Part shown: piece by piece, positions 34,480 through 43,737 of the stretch
How the letters are laid out: each line of letters begins with the position of its first letter
Position numbering within the stretch: position 1 is the first letter of the stretch
NCBI GenBank assembly: GCA_016935365.1
Contig: JAFGRB010000275.1
Location: 1-63,295 of the forward strand
Length of the DNA stretch: 63,295 bases
Source: Deltaproteobacteria bacterium
Lineage (GTDB): Bacteria > Myxococcota > B64-G9
Direction: 5' to 3'
Notes under the pieces: generated by a model
Told to the model about the DNA's origin: nothing
Seen by the model: only the letters and a program-made list of their open reading frames with translations
Database searches by the model: none
Program-made: the position numbers and the translations under genes

Positions 34480-34508
34480 AGACTACCGGCGCTTAACGCA
34501 GGGGTCAA
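34480..34508 (-). promoter_or_regulatory. sigma-70-type promoter of the giant lipoprotein gene
   Basis: On the minus strand TTGACC and TAGTCT are separated by 17 bp, about 30 bp before the GTG start. Confidence 0.55.
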
Positions 34509-34581
34509 ACAGGTAGTGCGCGAGGAGACGGATCGGGTATCGTATGTCGAGAATACCGCATCGCTCTCGGAAGGAGGAACG

Positions 34582-34830
34582 ATGGGCTATCTCGGTGGTG
34601 CGACGATCATTCTTTCCGTCCTGGGTATCGTCCTCGGCCTGTTCGTCGCGGTGCTCTGGATCGCGCTGCCCTTCGCGGTCTTCGGCATCAAGCCGCGGCT
34701 CGATCAGATCAACAAGAACCTGGCCAACATCTCGAGCTGGCTGAAGTACCTGGCGGAGCATACCGACGCATCGGGAGGCCAGCTGCCCGGGGGACCGCAG
34801 GTCGCGCCGCCGCAGGGGCCCGGGGCCTAA
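34582..34830 (+). CDS. small single-pass or two-helix membrane protein
   Basis: The 82-residue product begins at ATG after AAGGAGGA. A long hydrophobic stretch (about residues 5-35) can form one long or two short membrane helices. It is followed by an amphipathic segment (RLDQINKNLANISSWLKYLAEH) compatible with a short coiled coil, and a Pro/Gly/Gln-rich tail. No family was recognised. It is divergent from the giant lipoprotein gene. An inverted pair GGTAT/ATACC at about 34536-34557 lies in its leader and could be an operator. Confidence 0.65.
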   Translation: MGYLGGATIILSVLGIVLGLFVAVLWIALPFAVFGIKPRLDQINKNLANISSWLKYLAEHTDASGGQLPGGPQVAPPQGPGA

Positions 34831-34864
34831 TCGGCAATGGCCGGATCCGCGTGCGGGCCGAGCG

Positions 34865-35443
34865 CTACTCCGAGCAACAGCGGCTCTGCACGCAGACGCC
34901 GTAGTCGCAGTCCTCGTCGATGGCGCACTCGCCCTCGGGGCCGCACATCCGCAGGCCGGGGGCGCAGCAGTGGCCGAAGCAGCTCTCCCCCTCGACCGTG
35001 CAGTCCGCGTCGGACTCGCAGTGCGCCTGGCAGGCGTCGGCCACGGCGTTCCAGTCGCCCGCGTACTGGCAGGTGCAGCCCGCGCTCTGGGCCTCGTAGG
35101 AGAGGCTGCCCGTGCCGGTGATCGCGTCCATGTCCAGCGTGCCCGTGAGGCTGAGGCCGCTGCCGCTGAAGCGGAAGGAGCCGTCGGCGGCCACGGAGGC
35201 GCTGCCGACATCGTCCATCCAGTCCTTGATGATGCACCAGTCGCCTTCGGACGGCGTGCATTCCGACTCGACGAAGCTGCGGGAGACGCTCAGCAGGGTC
35301 GCCGTGCCCTCGTCGACCTTCATGAGGAAGCCACCCCGATTGAAGAGCCCGTCGAACCAGGCCTTGCCGCTCGCCCCGCCGTCGCTTCCACCTCCGCAGC
35401 CGAGCGCGGCCAGCGCGAGGCACACCGCGATCCGCGATTGCAT
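34865..35443 (-). CDS. Cys-rich lipoprotein
   Basis: ATG after GAGGAG gives a signal peptide with lipobox ALGC followed by Gly-Gly-Gly, a typical lipoprotein linker. The central part is a small beta domain (SFRFSGSGLSLTGTLDMD). The last 60 residues contain about 16 cysteines in the pattern of metazoan-like disulfide modules (CTCQ, CQAHC, CTVEGESCFGHCC, CDYGVCVQSRCC). It is secreted and lipid-anchored; role unknown. It is divergent from the next lipoprotein gene. Confidence 0.75.
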   Translation of the reverse strand: MQSRIAVCLALAALGCGGGSDGGASGKAWFDGLFNRGGFLMKVDEGTATLLSVSRSFVESECTPSEGDWCIIKDWMDDVGSASVAADGSFRFSGSGLSLTGTLDMDAITGTGSLSYEAQSAGCTCQYAGDWNAVADACQAHCESDADCTVEGESCFGHCCAPGLRMCGPEGECAIDEDCDYGVCVQSRCCSE

Positions 35444-35528
35444 CTCGTACTCCTCGTAGATGGTCCAGATACCCACCTTCTATACTCGATCCGAGGAAAC
35501 ATCAACGAGCTCCACCGAGATCTGTGTT

Positions 35529-36875
35529 ATGCATGGGGCCATGCGGGGCGAGAGACGCCGAAAGGTCCTGTACGCCTGGCTCTGGCCGGCGCTGGCCATC
35601 GCGGCGGCCGGCTGCTGCTCGCTGGAGAGCGCCTATGTCAGGCAGAGCCAGCGCGACGCGGACTGGCTGCTCGAGCGGCCGGTCGCGGGCGAGGCCGGGG
35701 CGCACGTGGGCGTGGATCTCGACCTGGCCGCGCTGGAGGCGCTGCTCAACCAGCCCGAGATCCTCTGCGCCATGCCCGCTTACCGGCACCGGGAGCGGGT
35801 CGAGATCGCGGCCGGCGAGGCGCTGGGCTTCGAGGTCTGGGCCCGGGTCGAACGGCTGAGCCTGCGAGCCGCAGCAAGGGATTGCCTGCAGATCGGCCTG
35901 GGCCTGGATCTCGGCCTGCGGCTCGAGCTGCCCGGCCTGCTGAGTGCGATCTGGCAAGGGCTGGAGGGCCCCTACCGCCTGCCGGGCAGCATCTCGGCCC
36001 GGGCCGGTCTGCGGCCCGAGCTGCGTGCGGACGGCAGCACGCTGCTCAGGCTGGACCTCGATCGCGTCCAGGTCGAGGGCTTCGACCTGCCCGTGGAGCG
36101 CCTGCCCGAGAAGATCCGCGAGCCCGCGGCCCGCGTCCTCTCCGGTCTGGGCAGCGCCGTGTCGGCCTTCCACCTCTCGGCCTTGCCGCTCGTGCGCTTC
36201 GGCCCGCTCGAGACCGGGCTCGGCGAGCTCTCGGCTGCGGTCAGCGAGCTGAGAACGGACGCGGGCTCGAACCGGCTCTTCGCCGGGCTGCGCCTGAACC
36301 TGGAGGTGCCCGGAGCGCGCCTGGGGCCGGACTTCGACCGACCCCAGCGGGCGGACGTGCGGGTGCGCCTGTGCGCCGGCCTGCTGGAGTCGGCCGTGCG
36401 GGCCCTGATGGCCCGCGGACGGATTCCGCGGCGCTTCGACGGCGACTTCCAACCCGATCCCGAGGGCGAGTACGGCGTGAGCCTGCTGGCGATCGCATAC
36501 GAGCAGGCGGGCCTGCGGGCGAGCTTCCGGCTCTGGCACCTGAGCTGGCCCTGCTTCTTCGCCGATCTGCAAGCCCGGGGGAGCGTCGACGTCTCGGATC
36601 AGGGACGCTTCAGGGCGCGGCTTTCCGAGGTTCGCCTGCTGCAGGCGAGCCGCTTCGCCGACCGGATCCGGGCCCGGCTGTGGAAGCAGACCCGCTGGGC
36701 AGCCGACCTGGCCGCGCTGAGCGAGGGCCTGCTCAACGAGCGCTACCTGGGCATTCCCGGGCTGGAGCTGATCTGGCGGCCCGTCCGCTACGAGCTCGGC
36801 AGCGCAGGGGTGGAGCTGGAGGCGCGTCTGGAGGGCAAGATCCCGGCGTTGACAGATCGGCCGATCCGCATGTAA
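35529..36875 (+). CDS. lipoprotein of unknown family, possibly TULIP-like
   Basis: Two ATGs 12 bases apart could start this gene; neither has a strong ribosome site, and I give the first. The signal peptide ends in AAAGC, a lipobox. The mature part of about 420 residues alternates long amphipathic strands and helices (HVGVDLDLAALEALLN, LQIGLGLDLGLRLELP, SISARAGLRPELR) in a way that recalls elongated lipid-binding folds such as TULIP or DUF4403, but the match is by eye only. The stop codon lies inside the -10 box of the next gene's promoter. Confidence 0.7.
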   Translation: MHGAMRGERRRKVLYAWLWPALAIAAAGCCSLESAYVRQSQRDADWLLERPVAGEAGAHVGVDLDLAALEALLNQPEILCAMPAYRHRERVEIAAGEALGFEVWARVERLSLRAAARDCLQIGLGLDLGLRLELPGLLSAIWQGLEGPYRLPGSISARAGLRPELRADGSTLLRLDLDRVQVEGFDLPVERLPEKIREPAARVLSGLGSAVSAFHLSALPLVRFGPLETGLGELSAAVSELRTDAGSNRLFAGLRLNLEVPGARLGPDFDRPQRADVRVRLCAGLLESAVRALMARGRIPRRFDGDFQPDPEGEYGVSLLAIAYEQAGLRASFRLWHLSWPCFFADLQARGSVDVSDQGRFRARLSEVRLLQASRFADRIRARLWKQTRWAADLAALSEGLLNERYLGIPGLELIWRPVRYELGSAGVELEARLEGKIPALTDRPIRM

Positions 36876-36878
36876 TAT
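36849..36878 (+). promoter_or_regulatory. strong sigma-70-type promoter of the VCBS/Ig surface protein
   Basis: TTGACA and TAATAT are separated by 18 bp. The -10 overlaps the TAA stop of the preceding gene. The leader carries a duplicated ribosome site, GGAGGAAC twice in a row, before the ATG at 36928. Confidence 0.6.
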
Positions 36879-36927
36879 GCAGCGATTTCAAGAAATACGG
36901 CCAATGTCTTGGAGGAACGGAGGAACG

Positions 36928-39900
36928 ATGTCCAAGCGAATCCTATCGATCGTATCTGTCCTGCTGGTCGCCACGGCTGCCACCTGGGCCCTGGCCCAGG
37001 ACTGGCCCGCCTGGCGCCACGACTTCCAGCGCACGGGGCGCAGCGATGCCGGGGCGGCGATATCCGAGCCGGCGCTCAAGTACTCGCGCTACATCGGCGG
37101 CAGCGTAAGCCCCCAGGGCTTCATGCTGGCCGACGTGAACGACGACGGCGGCATCGAGCTGATCTTCTGCTCGAGCGGCAAGGTGGTGGTCAAGGACGCC
37201 GACGACCAGATCGTCTGGGACACGCCGCCCATGGGGGCCAACTTGATCCACGGGGTGGTGGACATCAACGCCGACGGCATCAAGGAGGTCATCGCCGCGA
37301 AGAGCGGCAAGCCGGCGAACGTCTACTTCCTCAACGGCGAGGACGGATCGATCGAGTGGGAGGAGGGCAACGTGGTGCCCGACGGCGGCTACGGCTTCAA
37401 CTACCGCACCACCCAGCTCGCCGACGTGGACAACGACCGCAGCATCGACCTGGTCATCTTCCCGACCAGCGACAGCGGCTACGCCTTCTCCTTCGTCGAC
37501 TCGCAGCTCGTCGGCGGCGTGTTCGACAGCGCCGCCTGGCTGTGGGACGAGGACGCCGATCCGTCCACCGGCTACACCAACCCCACGGCCGCCGGCAGCG
37601 GCTACAAGAACCCCATCTACGGCAACTTCGACGCCAACACCCTGGACAAGGAGCTGGCCTACGGCGCCAACAGCCTGTGCATCATGGAGGGCGACGCCTC
37701 GCTGAGCGACTGCTACTCGGTCATGCCGTACAACAACTTCGGCTTCCGCAAGGCCATCGACCTGGACGGCGACGGCATCCAGGAGATCTGCATGCTGGAT
37801 CATCACGCCTCCTACCGCCCGATCGGCCTGACGGTCTTCGATACGGTCAACCGCCGGATCAAATGGGGCCTGTGGTTCTCGACCGATCCCATGCTCTACG
37901 AGTTCGCAAACGGGGTCGTCGACCTGGACGGCAACGGCAGCTACGAGATCATCGCCAGCATCTACAACGACGTGGCCGACGAGCAGTACTACGTCGACGG
38001 CGCATCCCAGGGCACGGCCGACCACGACGGCATCAACCGGCCGGGCTCCTGGACGGCCATCGTCTACGACGCCTCCACGGGCGCGGTCAGGGGAAGCCTG
38101 AACAACACGATCTTCCTGGGCGCCGAGGACCTCGACGGCGACGGGCGATTCGAGCTGGTCGGCCTGGAGGTCACCGGGGCCGACATCCCCAAGGCCGGCA
38201 TGGTCGAGGTCTACAACTTCGACGGGGGCGCGCTGAACGTCAACCCGATCTTCGCCCGGCCGGACGCGATCGTGCCCACGAGCTGGCATCGCTACGACGC
38301 CTCGTACAACGAGCAGGGCATGCTCTATCGACCGGTGGTCGGCGACTGCGACCTGGACGGCCGCAAGGAGCTCTTCCTGGTCGACGAGGGCGCGCTCAAG
38401 GCCTTTGACGTGTCGACCGGCCTGGTCATCGCCCAGTGGGCCATCCCGGCCAACGTCGAGATCCAGGTCCTGGCCGTGGCCCACGACGTGACCGGGCCGG
38501 GCCAGGCCAACCAGGTGCTGGTCGGCCGCAACGATGGCTTCCTCGAGATCCTGGACCGCAACCTGACCTCCGTGGCCCAGGTGACCACCGGCTCGCGCCA
38601 GTCCGAGGTGCGCCTGGCCGACCTCGATGGCCAGCCCGGCAACGAGATCGTGGTCCTGCGCTCCGACGGCTCCATGGAGATCCTGGACCAGGGCTGGTCT
38701 CCGCTGTGGAGCAAGACCTGGCCCGACAACCGGCGCCAGATGGTCCAGATCGTCGACCTGAACCAGGACGGGGCCTCGGAGCTGGTGACCTCCGAGGACG
38801 CGGGCCTGGAGCGAACCCGGCTCCTGGCCTTGAACGGCGACGGCAGCCAGTACTGGGAGAGCATCTACGACAGCCGGCCTCACGGCGTGCTCTTTCCCCA
38901 GGGCGTGGGCGACTTCGATGGCGACGGCCTGCCGGATCTCTTCGTGCGCTACGCCGGCTACTACGACCCGGTCTGCTCCTACCTGGCGGTCAGCGGCATC
39001 GATGGCAGCAAGATCTGGGAGAACCCGGACCCGGCGGTCGAGCACTGCCGCTACAACTACGAGGCCATGGCCACCTTCTACGACATCAACGCGGACAGCT
39101 ACACCGACATCCTCTTCACCTTCAGCTCGCTCTATGCCATCAGCGGCCTCGATCACGCCACGTTGTTCTCGCCCGCGGTCACCAGCTACGGCGGCCTGGT
39201 GGCGGTCGAGAACTTCGACGCCGATCCGGGCGACGTGGAGATCCTGGCCCGCGGTGTGGACGTGGACGCCCGGCTCTTCGACGCGAGCGGCAACCTGGTC
39301 TACCTCGCCTATGGCGAGTTCCAGCGGGCTTACTACTACTGCCTGGCCGAGGCCGACGCGGACGAAACCGACGGCCGGGACTTCGTCAACGTGACCTCGG
39401 ACGGCCAGGTCACGGCCTACGACGGCGCCACCGGGCGCATCCTGTGGGCCAGCCTGGTCGACCGCGGCCAGGTCCTGCCCATGATCCACGAGTCCTTCGA
39501 GGGCATCGCCGGCTGGAACGTGACCGGCGGGGTCAGCCTGGGGGTCACCAGCCCGACCACGACCGACACGGCGGTCGAGGGCAGCACCGCTTTCCGCCTG
39601 ACCATCACCGGCTCGGGCACCACCAGCCAGGCCGTCGCCTGGGACCTGTCCCCCTTTGACGAGCTTCGCTTCTACGTCCAGCGGCCGGGCAGCCTGGACG
39701 CCGACGTGGTGCTCCAGCTCGACGACGGCTCGGGCGGCAGCGAGACCTGGACATTCCTGGCCGCCGATCTGAGCCCGGGCAGCTGGACGCGTCTCGCCGG
39801 CCGGCTGGACCGGCCCGACGACGGGGACTCGAGCCTGGACCTGAGCGACATCGTCCTCGTCCAGCTCGAGGTGGTCTACGCCTCGGGCAGCGGCGAGCTG

Positions 39901-41808
39901 CTGGTCGACGACCTGTGGTTCAAGCGCACCGGGCCGGACCTGCGGCACCCGTCGGCAGCCGATCTGGACGCGGACGGCGCGGACGAGATCGTCATCGGCG
40001 CGGCTGATGGCTGGCTGTACTGCCTGGATGCGCTGACCGGCTCGGCGGACTGGGCGCTCAACCTCTTCGCCGACGTGGGCGAGCCCGTGCTGGCGGACGC
40101 GGACAACGACGGCGAGCTGGACATCCTGGTCTCGACCGGCGACGGCTTCCTGGCCGCCATCGGCCAGAGCGCCCTGCACGCGCCGGGCGCCCCGCGCGAG
40201 CTGGAGCTGGGGCCCAACAACCAGGTGGTCAACCCGATGAACGACATCGACGAGACCGAGCGCATCGACGCGCTGGGCGTGGGCTGGGACGCCGTGCCGG
40301 GAGCCAACGGCTACCGTTACGCCCTGCTCAACGAGCACGGCACCCCCGTGATCCCGGTGACCGACGCGGGCACCGACACCGTGGTCGTTCTGACCGGCCT
40401 GGCCCTGGTGCCCGGGGTGACCTACAATGTGATCGTCCAGGCCTACGGCCAGGGGGCCGAGGTATCGCCCTTTGCCGAGGGCGACGGCGTGCTGGTCCTG
40501 CCGGACTCCACGCCGCCGGTGGTTTCCGCGGTCCAGGCCACGCCGAGGGCCTTCAACCCGCAGAGCGCGACGACCACCATCCAGGCCAACCTGACCGACG
40601 GCACCGGGCTGCAGTCGTACCTGCTCGAGATCCGCAGTCAGGGCAGCGCCGATGTGCTGGTCTCCGACGGCGTGAACCTGGCGGGCGAGGTCGAGTACCA
40701 GGTCCAGCGGATCTGGGACGGCAAGGATGACGGAGGCGTGACCCAGAGCGACGGACGGTACGAGATCACCGTGACCGCCTACGACATGGCGGGCCAGTCC
40801 GCGAGCGGCACGACCACGGTCACCCTGGACCGGGTGGCCCCGGCCGCGCCGGTCATCACGGTGCCCACGCCGGGCCAGGTCTTCGAGACCGGGACGCCCG
40901 ACTTCGCCGGCACGGCCGAGGCCAGCGTACAGGTGGACGTGACGGTCTCCGGCCAGCCGGCAGCCGGCTGCAGCACCGCGGCTGACGGGAGCGGCGACTG
41001 GACCTGCACGGCGGCTTCCGAGCTGCCGGACGGCAACCATGCGGTCAGCGCCGTGGCCACCGACTCGGCCGGCAACCAGTCCGCTGCCAGCGCTGTGGTG
41101 ATGTTCGAGGTGCGCAAGGGCGGCGTGCCCGCACCGACCATCACCAGCCCGACGGCCGACGCCTATCTCCAGAACAACCGGCCCGGCTTTGCCGGCACGG
41201 CCGAGGCGGGCACGCTGGCCGAGGTGGAGGTGGACGGCTCGCTCGTGTGCGACGGCTCGCTCGCCAATCCCCAGGGCCAGTGGAACTGCCAGTCCTCGGT
41301 CACGCTCTCCGACGGAGACCATACGGCCGTGGCCTTCGCGCGCAACGCCCAGGGCACGCGCTCGGATGGCTCGACGCCGGTCGCCTTCCACGTCGACACG
41401 ACCGCACCGGCCGCACCGGTCATCCAGAGCCCGTCGAACAACGCCGAGATCACCGTCTCGCGGCCGGTCTTCACCGGCACGACCGAGACCTTCACCGAGG
41501 TCACGGTTCGCTTCGCCGACAGCGGAGTCGTGCTGTGCGTGGACTCCTTCAACACCACCGGCACCTTCACCTGCGAGTCCAACAGCGATCTGGCCGACGG
41601 CGAGCACGAGGTGGAGGCCGTGGCCGTGGATCAGGCCGGCAACCAGTCCAACCCGTCGGCCTCGGTGACCTTCACGGTCAAGACGGGCAGCGGCCCCGAC
41701 CAGCCCAGCGAGGGCTCGGGCTGCGGCTGCGCGAGCGCGGATTCCGGCAACGCCTCTTGGCTGCTGCTAGCCCTGCTGGGGCTCGCGGTCCTGCGCCGGA
41801 GGCGCTGA
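36928..41808 (+). CDS. giant VCBS/FG-GAP and Ig-like repeat surface protein with MYXO-CTERM-like tail
   Basis: A signal peptide ends at ALA-QDW. Residues about 40-860 hold many FG-GAP/VCBS blades with calcium sites (DVNDDGG, DLDGDGI, DGDGLPD). A jelly-roll-like module near 860-1000 (SFEGIAGWNV to LVDDLWF) resembles carbohydrate-binding domains. Two more FG-GAP blades follow, then a fibronectin-like module and about four bacterial Ig-like domains with the recurring phrase TAPAAPVI. The C-terminus has GSGCGCASA, a membrane helix and RRRR, the MYXO-CTERM arrangement. The 1,626-residue product is probably an adhesin or matrix protein displayed on the cell surface. Confidence 0.9.
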   Translation: MSKRILSIVSVLLVATAATWALAQDWPAWRHDFQRTGRSDAGAAISEPALKYSRYIGGSVSPQGFMLADVNDDGGIELIFCSSGKVVVKDADDQIVWDTPPMGANLIHGVVDINADGIKEVIAAKSGKPANVYFLNGEDGSIEWEEGNVVPDGGYGFNYRTTQLADVDNDRSIDLVIFPTSDSGYAFSFVDSQLVGGVFDSAAWLWDEDADPSTGYTNPTAAGSGYKNPIYGNFDANTLDKELAYGANSLCIMEGDASLSDCYSVMPYNNFGFRKAIDLDGDGIQEICMLDHHASYRPIGLTVFDTVNRRIKWGLWFSTDPMLYEFANGVVDLDGNGSYEIIASIYNDVADEQYYVDGASQGTADHDGINRPGSWTAIVYDASTGAVRGSLNNTIFLGAEDLDGDGRFELVGLEVTGADIPKAGMVEVYNFDGGALNVNPIFARPDAIVPTSWHRYDASYNEQGMLYRPVVGDCDLDGRKELFLVDEGALKAFDVSTGLVIAQWAIPANVEIQVLAVAHDVTGPGQANQVLVGRNDGFLEILDRNLTSVAQVTTGSRQSEVRLADLDGQPGNEIVVLRSDGSMEILDQGWSPLWSKTWPDNRRQMVQIVDLNQDGASELVTSEDAGLERTRLLALNGDGSQYWESIYDSRPHGVLFPQGVGDFDGDGLPDLFVRYAGYYDPVCSYLAVSGIDGSKIWENPDPAVEHCRYNYEAMATFYDINADSYTDILFTFSSLYAISGLDHATLFSPAVTSYGGLVAVENFDADPGDVEILARGVDVDARLFDASGNLVYLAYGEFQRAYYYCLAEADADETDGRDFVNVTSDGQVTAYDGATGRILWASLVDRGQVLPMIHESFEGIAGWNVTGGVSLGVTSPTTTDTAVEGSTAFRLTITGSGTTSQAVAWDLSPFDELRFYVQRPGSLDADVVLQLDDGSGGSETWTFLAADLSPGSWTRLAGRLDRPDDGDSSLDLSDIVLVQLEVVYASGSGELLVDDLWFKRTGPDLRHPSAADLDADGADEIVIGAADGWLYCLDALTGSADWALNLFADVGEPVLADADNDGELDILVSTGDGFLAAIGQSALHAPGAPRELELGPNNQVVNPMNDIDETERIDALGVGWDAVPGANGYRYALLNEHGTPVIPVTDAGTDTVVVLTGLALVPGVTYNVIVQAYGQGAEVSPFAEGDGVLVLPDSTPPVVSAVQATPRAFNPQSATTTIQANLTDGTGLQSYLLEIRSQGSADVLVSDGVNLAGEVEYQVQRIWDGKDDGGVTQSDGRYEITVTAYDMAGQSASGTTTVTLDRVAPAAPVITVPTPGQVFETGTPDFAGTAEASVQVDVTVSGQPAAGCSTAADGSGDWTCTAASELPDGNHAVSAVATDSAGNQSAASAVVMFEVRKGGVPAPTITSPTADAYLQNNRPGFAGTAEAGTLAEVEVDGSLVCDGSLANPQGQWNCQSSVTLSDGDHTAVAFARNAQGTRSDGSTPVAFHVDTTAPAAPVIQSPSNNAEITVSRPVFTGTTETFTEVTVRFADSGVVLCVDSFNTTGTFTCESNSDLADGEHEVEAVAVDQAGNQSNPSASVTFTVKTGSGPDQPSEGSGCGCASADSGNASWLLLALLGLAVLRRRR

Positions 41809-41820
41809 GAAGATCCGGTC

Positions 41821-42087
41821 TCAGGCCACCTGCCACGTCTCGGCCTGCTGGACGGGCACGGTGGAGATGCGGTAGCGGTCCTGGCCCAGGACGCCCTGGA
41901 TGACATAGGCGCCCGGCTTCTCGATCTGGAAGTGGGTCTCGCTGCCGTCGTGCAGCAGCTGCAGGTCGGCCCCGCTGGCCAGGAAGCTCAGGATCAGCAT
42001 GTCCACGGGCCGGTCCAGGCGGTGCTCCTGGATGAGCACGCAGCCCGGCTGGTATTCAAGAGTACGTACAGATATCACCTTGATCAT
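41821..42087 (-). CDS. small protein of unknown function
   Basis: An 88-residue frame starting at ATG with a TTGGAG site nearby. It has no signal peptide and no membrane segment. The predicted fold is beta-rich (VISVRTLEYQPGCVLIQE, HFQIEKPGAYVIQGVL). Gene-like codon use and position suggest it is real, but no family was recognised. It converges on the giant surface-protein gene with only 12 bp between stops. Confidence 0.55.
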   Translation of the reverse strand: MIKVISVRTLEYQPGCVLIQEHRLDRPVDMLILSFLASGADLQLLHDGSETHFQIEKPGAYVIQGVLGQDRYRISTVPVQQAETWQVA

Positions 42088-42329
42088 GGCTCCAACCTCT
42101 CGATGGACAATCGCAGCAAGAAGCGGGCCATTCTTCTCGATGCGCCTAGCGGCTCGATATTCCTGGCCGAGCGCGAGAAGGTCACTTCCTGAAAGCGCGA
42201 AGGAGGCGAGGCGCTTCGACCACAGCAGCTGTCATTTTCTTTCCATGTAGGCGCCTTCAGGTGTCGAAAGGAGTATGCTAGGCTGGGTTCCAGCACGGGT
42301 GAGAAGCGTCACACAATGGGAGGTGCGAA
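42088..42329. promoter_or_regulatory. intergenic region with promoter candidate for the following lipoprotein gene
   Basis: This gap is less GC-rich than its flanks. On the plus strand TTCAGG (42256-42261) and TAGGCT (42279-42284) are 17 bp apart, a modest promoter. The GGGAGG ribosome site lies just before the ATG. No RNA gene or repeat was seen. Confidence 0.35.
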
Positions 42330-43730
42330 ATGAGGTTTTCCATCATCTCGACCCTGGCTCTCCTGCTCGCCTGCCTCGGCTGCGGAGACGGCCAGTCGGC
42401 GCCCGAGATCGGCAACGATGCCGAGCCGCGCCTGATCGCGGGCGGCGGTACGGGCGACGGAGCGATCGATGGGCGCCTGAACGTCTACGTGCTCGATGAG
42501 CACAGCGAGCGGCCGATCCGGGGTGCCTTCGTCATGCTCGGCAGCGGGCCCGATCCGAGCTTCTCGGCCACGACCGACAACGACGGCCTGGTCACCTTCC
42601 GGGATCCGGTCCTGGCGGGCTCCCAGATCGTCACCGTCTACGAGGAGGGCTACACCCTGAGCACGCTCTTCGGGCTCGACGCGGCCAACCTGACCGTGAT
42701 GCTGGAGAAGATCGAGGGCCAGCCGGTCGAGTTGGACACGGCCACCGTGCAGGGCGAGGTCTCGGGCTTCGAGAACCTTCCGGTTGCACCCGCGGGCTCG
42801 GCCAGGCTGGCCCTGGTGAGCTACTCCATCCCGGACATCTTCGAGGAGGACTTCGAGTTCGTGGAGCAAGAGGGCGATCCGCCCGAGAATATGGTCATCG
42901 ACGCCCCGGGCATGGACGGCTCGTACTCGCTCGAGACCTGGGTGGGCGAGCAGTCGATCTGGGCTCTGGCCGGCATCTTCACACCGGGCCAGAACGGCGA
43001 GTTCGACTTCGAGCCGAGCCACATGGGCCTGGTGCGCGGGATCCAGCCGAGCGAGGACCAGGTCCTGGAGGACGTGGACATCTCGCTCGACATCCCGGTG
43101 GATCAGGACTGCGAGATCGCGACCACCGGCGTGCCGGAGCGCATGGAGCTCATCCAGAACCTGGTGCTGCTGGAGCTCGGCCAGGACGAGCAGCTGCTCG
43201 TCTCGGCCCTAAGCCCGGAGCCCGGCCCGATGAAGCTGCCCGCGCTGGAGGGCGCGCTGGCCGGAGGCTGCTTCCACCTGGTGCTGCGGGCATACCACGA
43301 GGTCTGCGAGGGAGAGGACTGCGAGGAGGCGGCGCCGTACTCCATGCTCATCCGGCGGGGCCTGGGCCTGGCCGATCTCAGCCCGGCCACGGTGGACGAC
43401 TTCCTCGCGCCTCCCGCGCAGATGTCGGTCGACGGGCGGACGCTGACCTTCTCTTACGGCCTGCCGCAGGAAGCCGAGATCACCGGCGGGGAGATCGAGG
43501 ACGCCGACGGAAAGAAGCTCTGGTCGTTCATGCTCTTCGACAACGCTTCCAGCTTCCAGCTGCCCGTGCTGCCGGCCGAGGCGGGCCACGCCGGGCTCGC
43601 GGGCGAGCTGCTCTGGCGCCAGCAGGCGATCGCGGTCCAGGGCGAGGTGGATCCGAACGACTTCGAGTTCGAGCGCTTCAACGAGCTCGTCACCCACATG
43701 GCGGCCGACGAGCTCGCCTTCACGCCCTGA
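42330..43730 (+). CDS. lipoprotein with carboxypeptidase-regulatory-like domain
   Basis: ATG follows GGGAGGTG. The signal peptide ends in CLGC, a lipobox. Residues about 45-110 look like a carboxypeptidase regulatory or transthyretin-like beta-sandwich (LNVYVLDEHSERPIRGAFVML, TDNDGLVTFRD). The remaining 350 acidic residues are of unknown family, with a few Cys (ECEGEDCEE region). Such domains usually occur in outer-surface or TonB-linked proteins. It is a single gene, ending seven bases from a convergent neighbour. Confidence 0.8.
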   Translation: MRFSIISTLALLLACLGCGDGQSAPEIGNDAEPRLIAGGGTGDGAIDGRLNVYVLDEHSERPIRGAFVMLGSGPDPSFSATTDNDGLVTFRDPVLAGSQIVTVYEEGYTLSTLFGLDAANLTVMLEKIEGQPVELDTATVQGEVSGFENLPVAPAGSARLALVSYSIPDIFEEDFEFVEQEGDPPENMVIDAPGMDGSYSLETWVGEQSIWALAGIFTPGQNGEFDFEPSHMGLVRGIQPSEDQVLEDVDISLDIPVDQDCEIATTGVPERMELIQNLVLLELGQDEQLLVSALSPEPGPMKLPALEGALAGGCFHLVLRAYHEVCEGEDCEEAAPYSMLIRRGLGLADLSPATVDDFLAPPAQMSVDGRTLTFSYGLPQEAEITGGEIEDADGKKLWSFMLFDNASSFQLPVLPAEAGHAGLAGELLWRQQAIAVQGEVDPNDFEFERFNELVTHMAADELAFTP

Positions 43731-43737
43731 GCGCGGC

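Noticed and set aside
30675-34508. A 1,277-codon minus-strand frame overlapping the giant lipoprotein gene
   Set aside because: The alternative frame in the same direction has a proper GTG start, ribosome site and lipobox; this one is Arg/Ala/Gly-rich without features.
36943-41607. A 1,554-codon antisense frame under the VCBS/Ig protein gene
   Set aside because: It arises from regular D-x-D-G codons read backwards; no start signal or domain supports it.
42084-42296. A 70-codon minus-strand frame upstream of the 88-residue gene
   Set aside because: No ribosome site, Arg/Ser-rich product without structure, and it occupies the likely promoter region.
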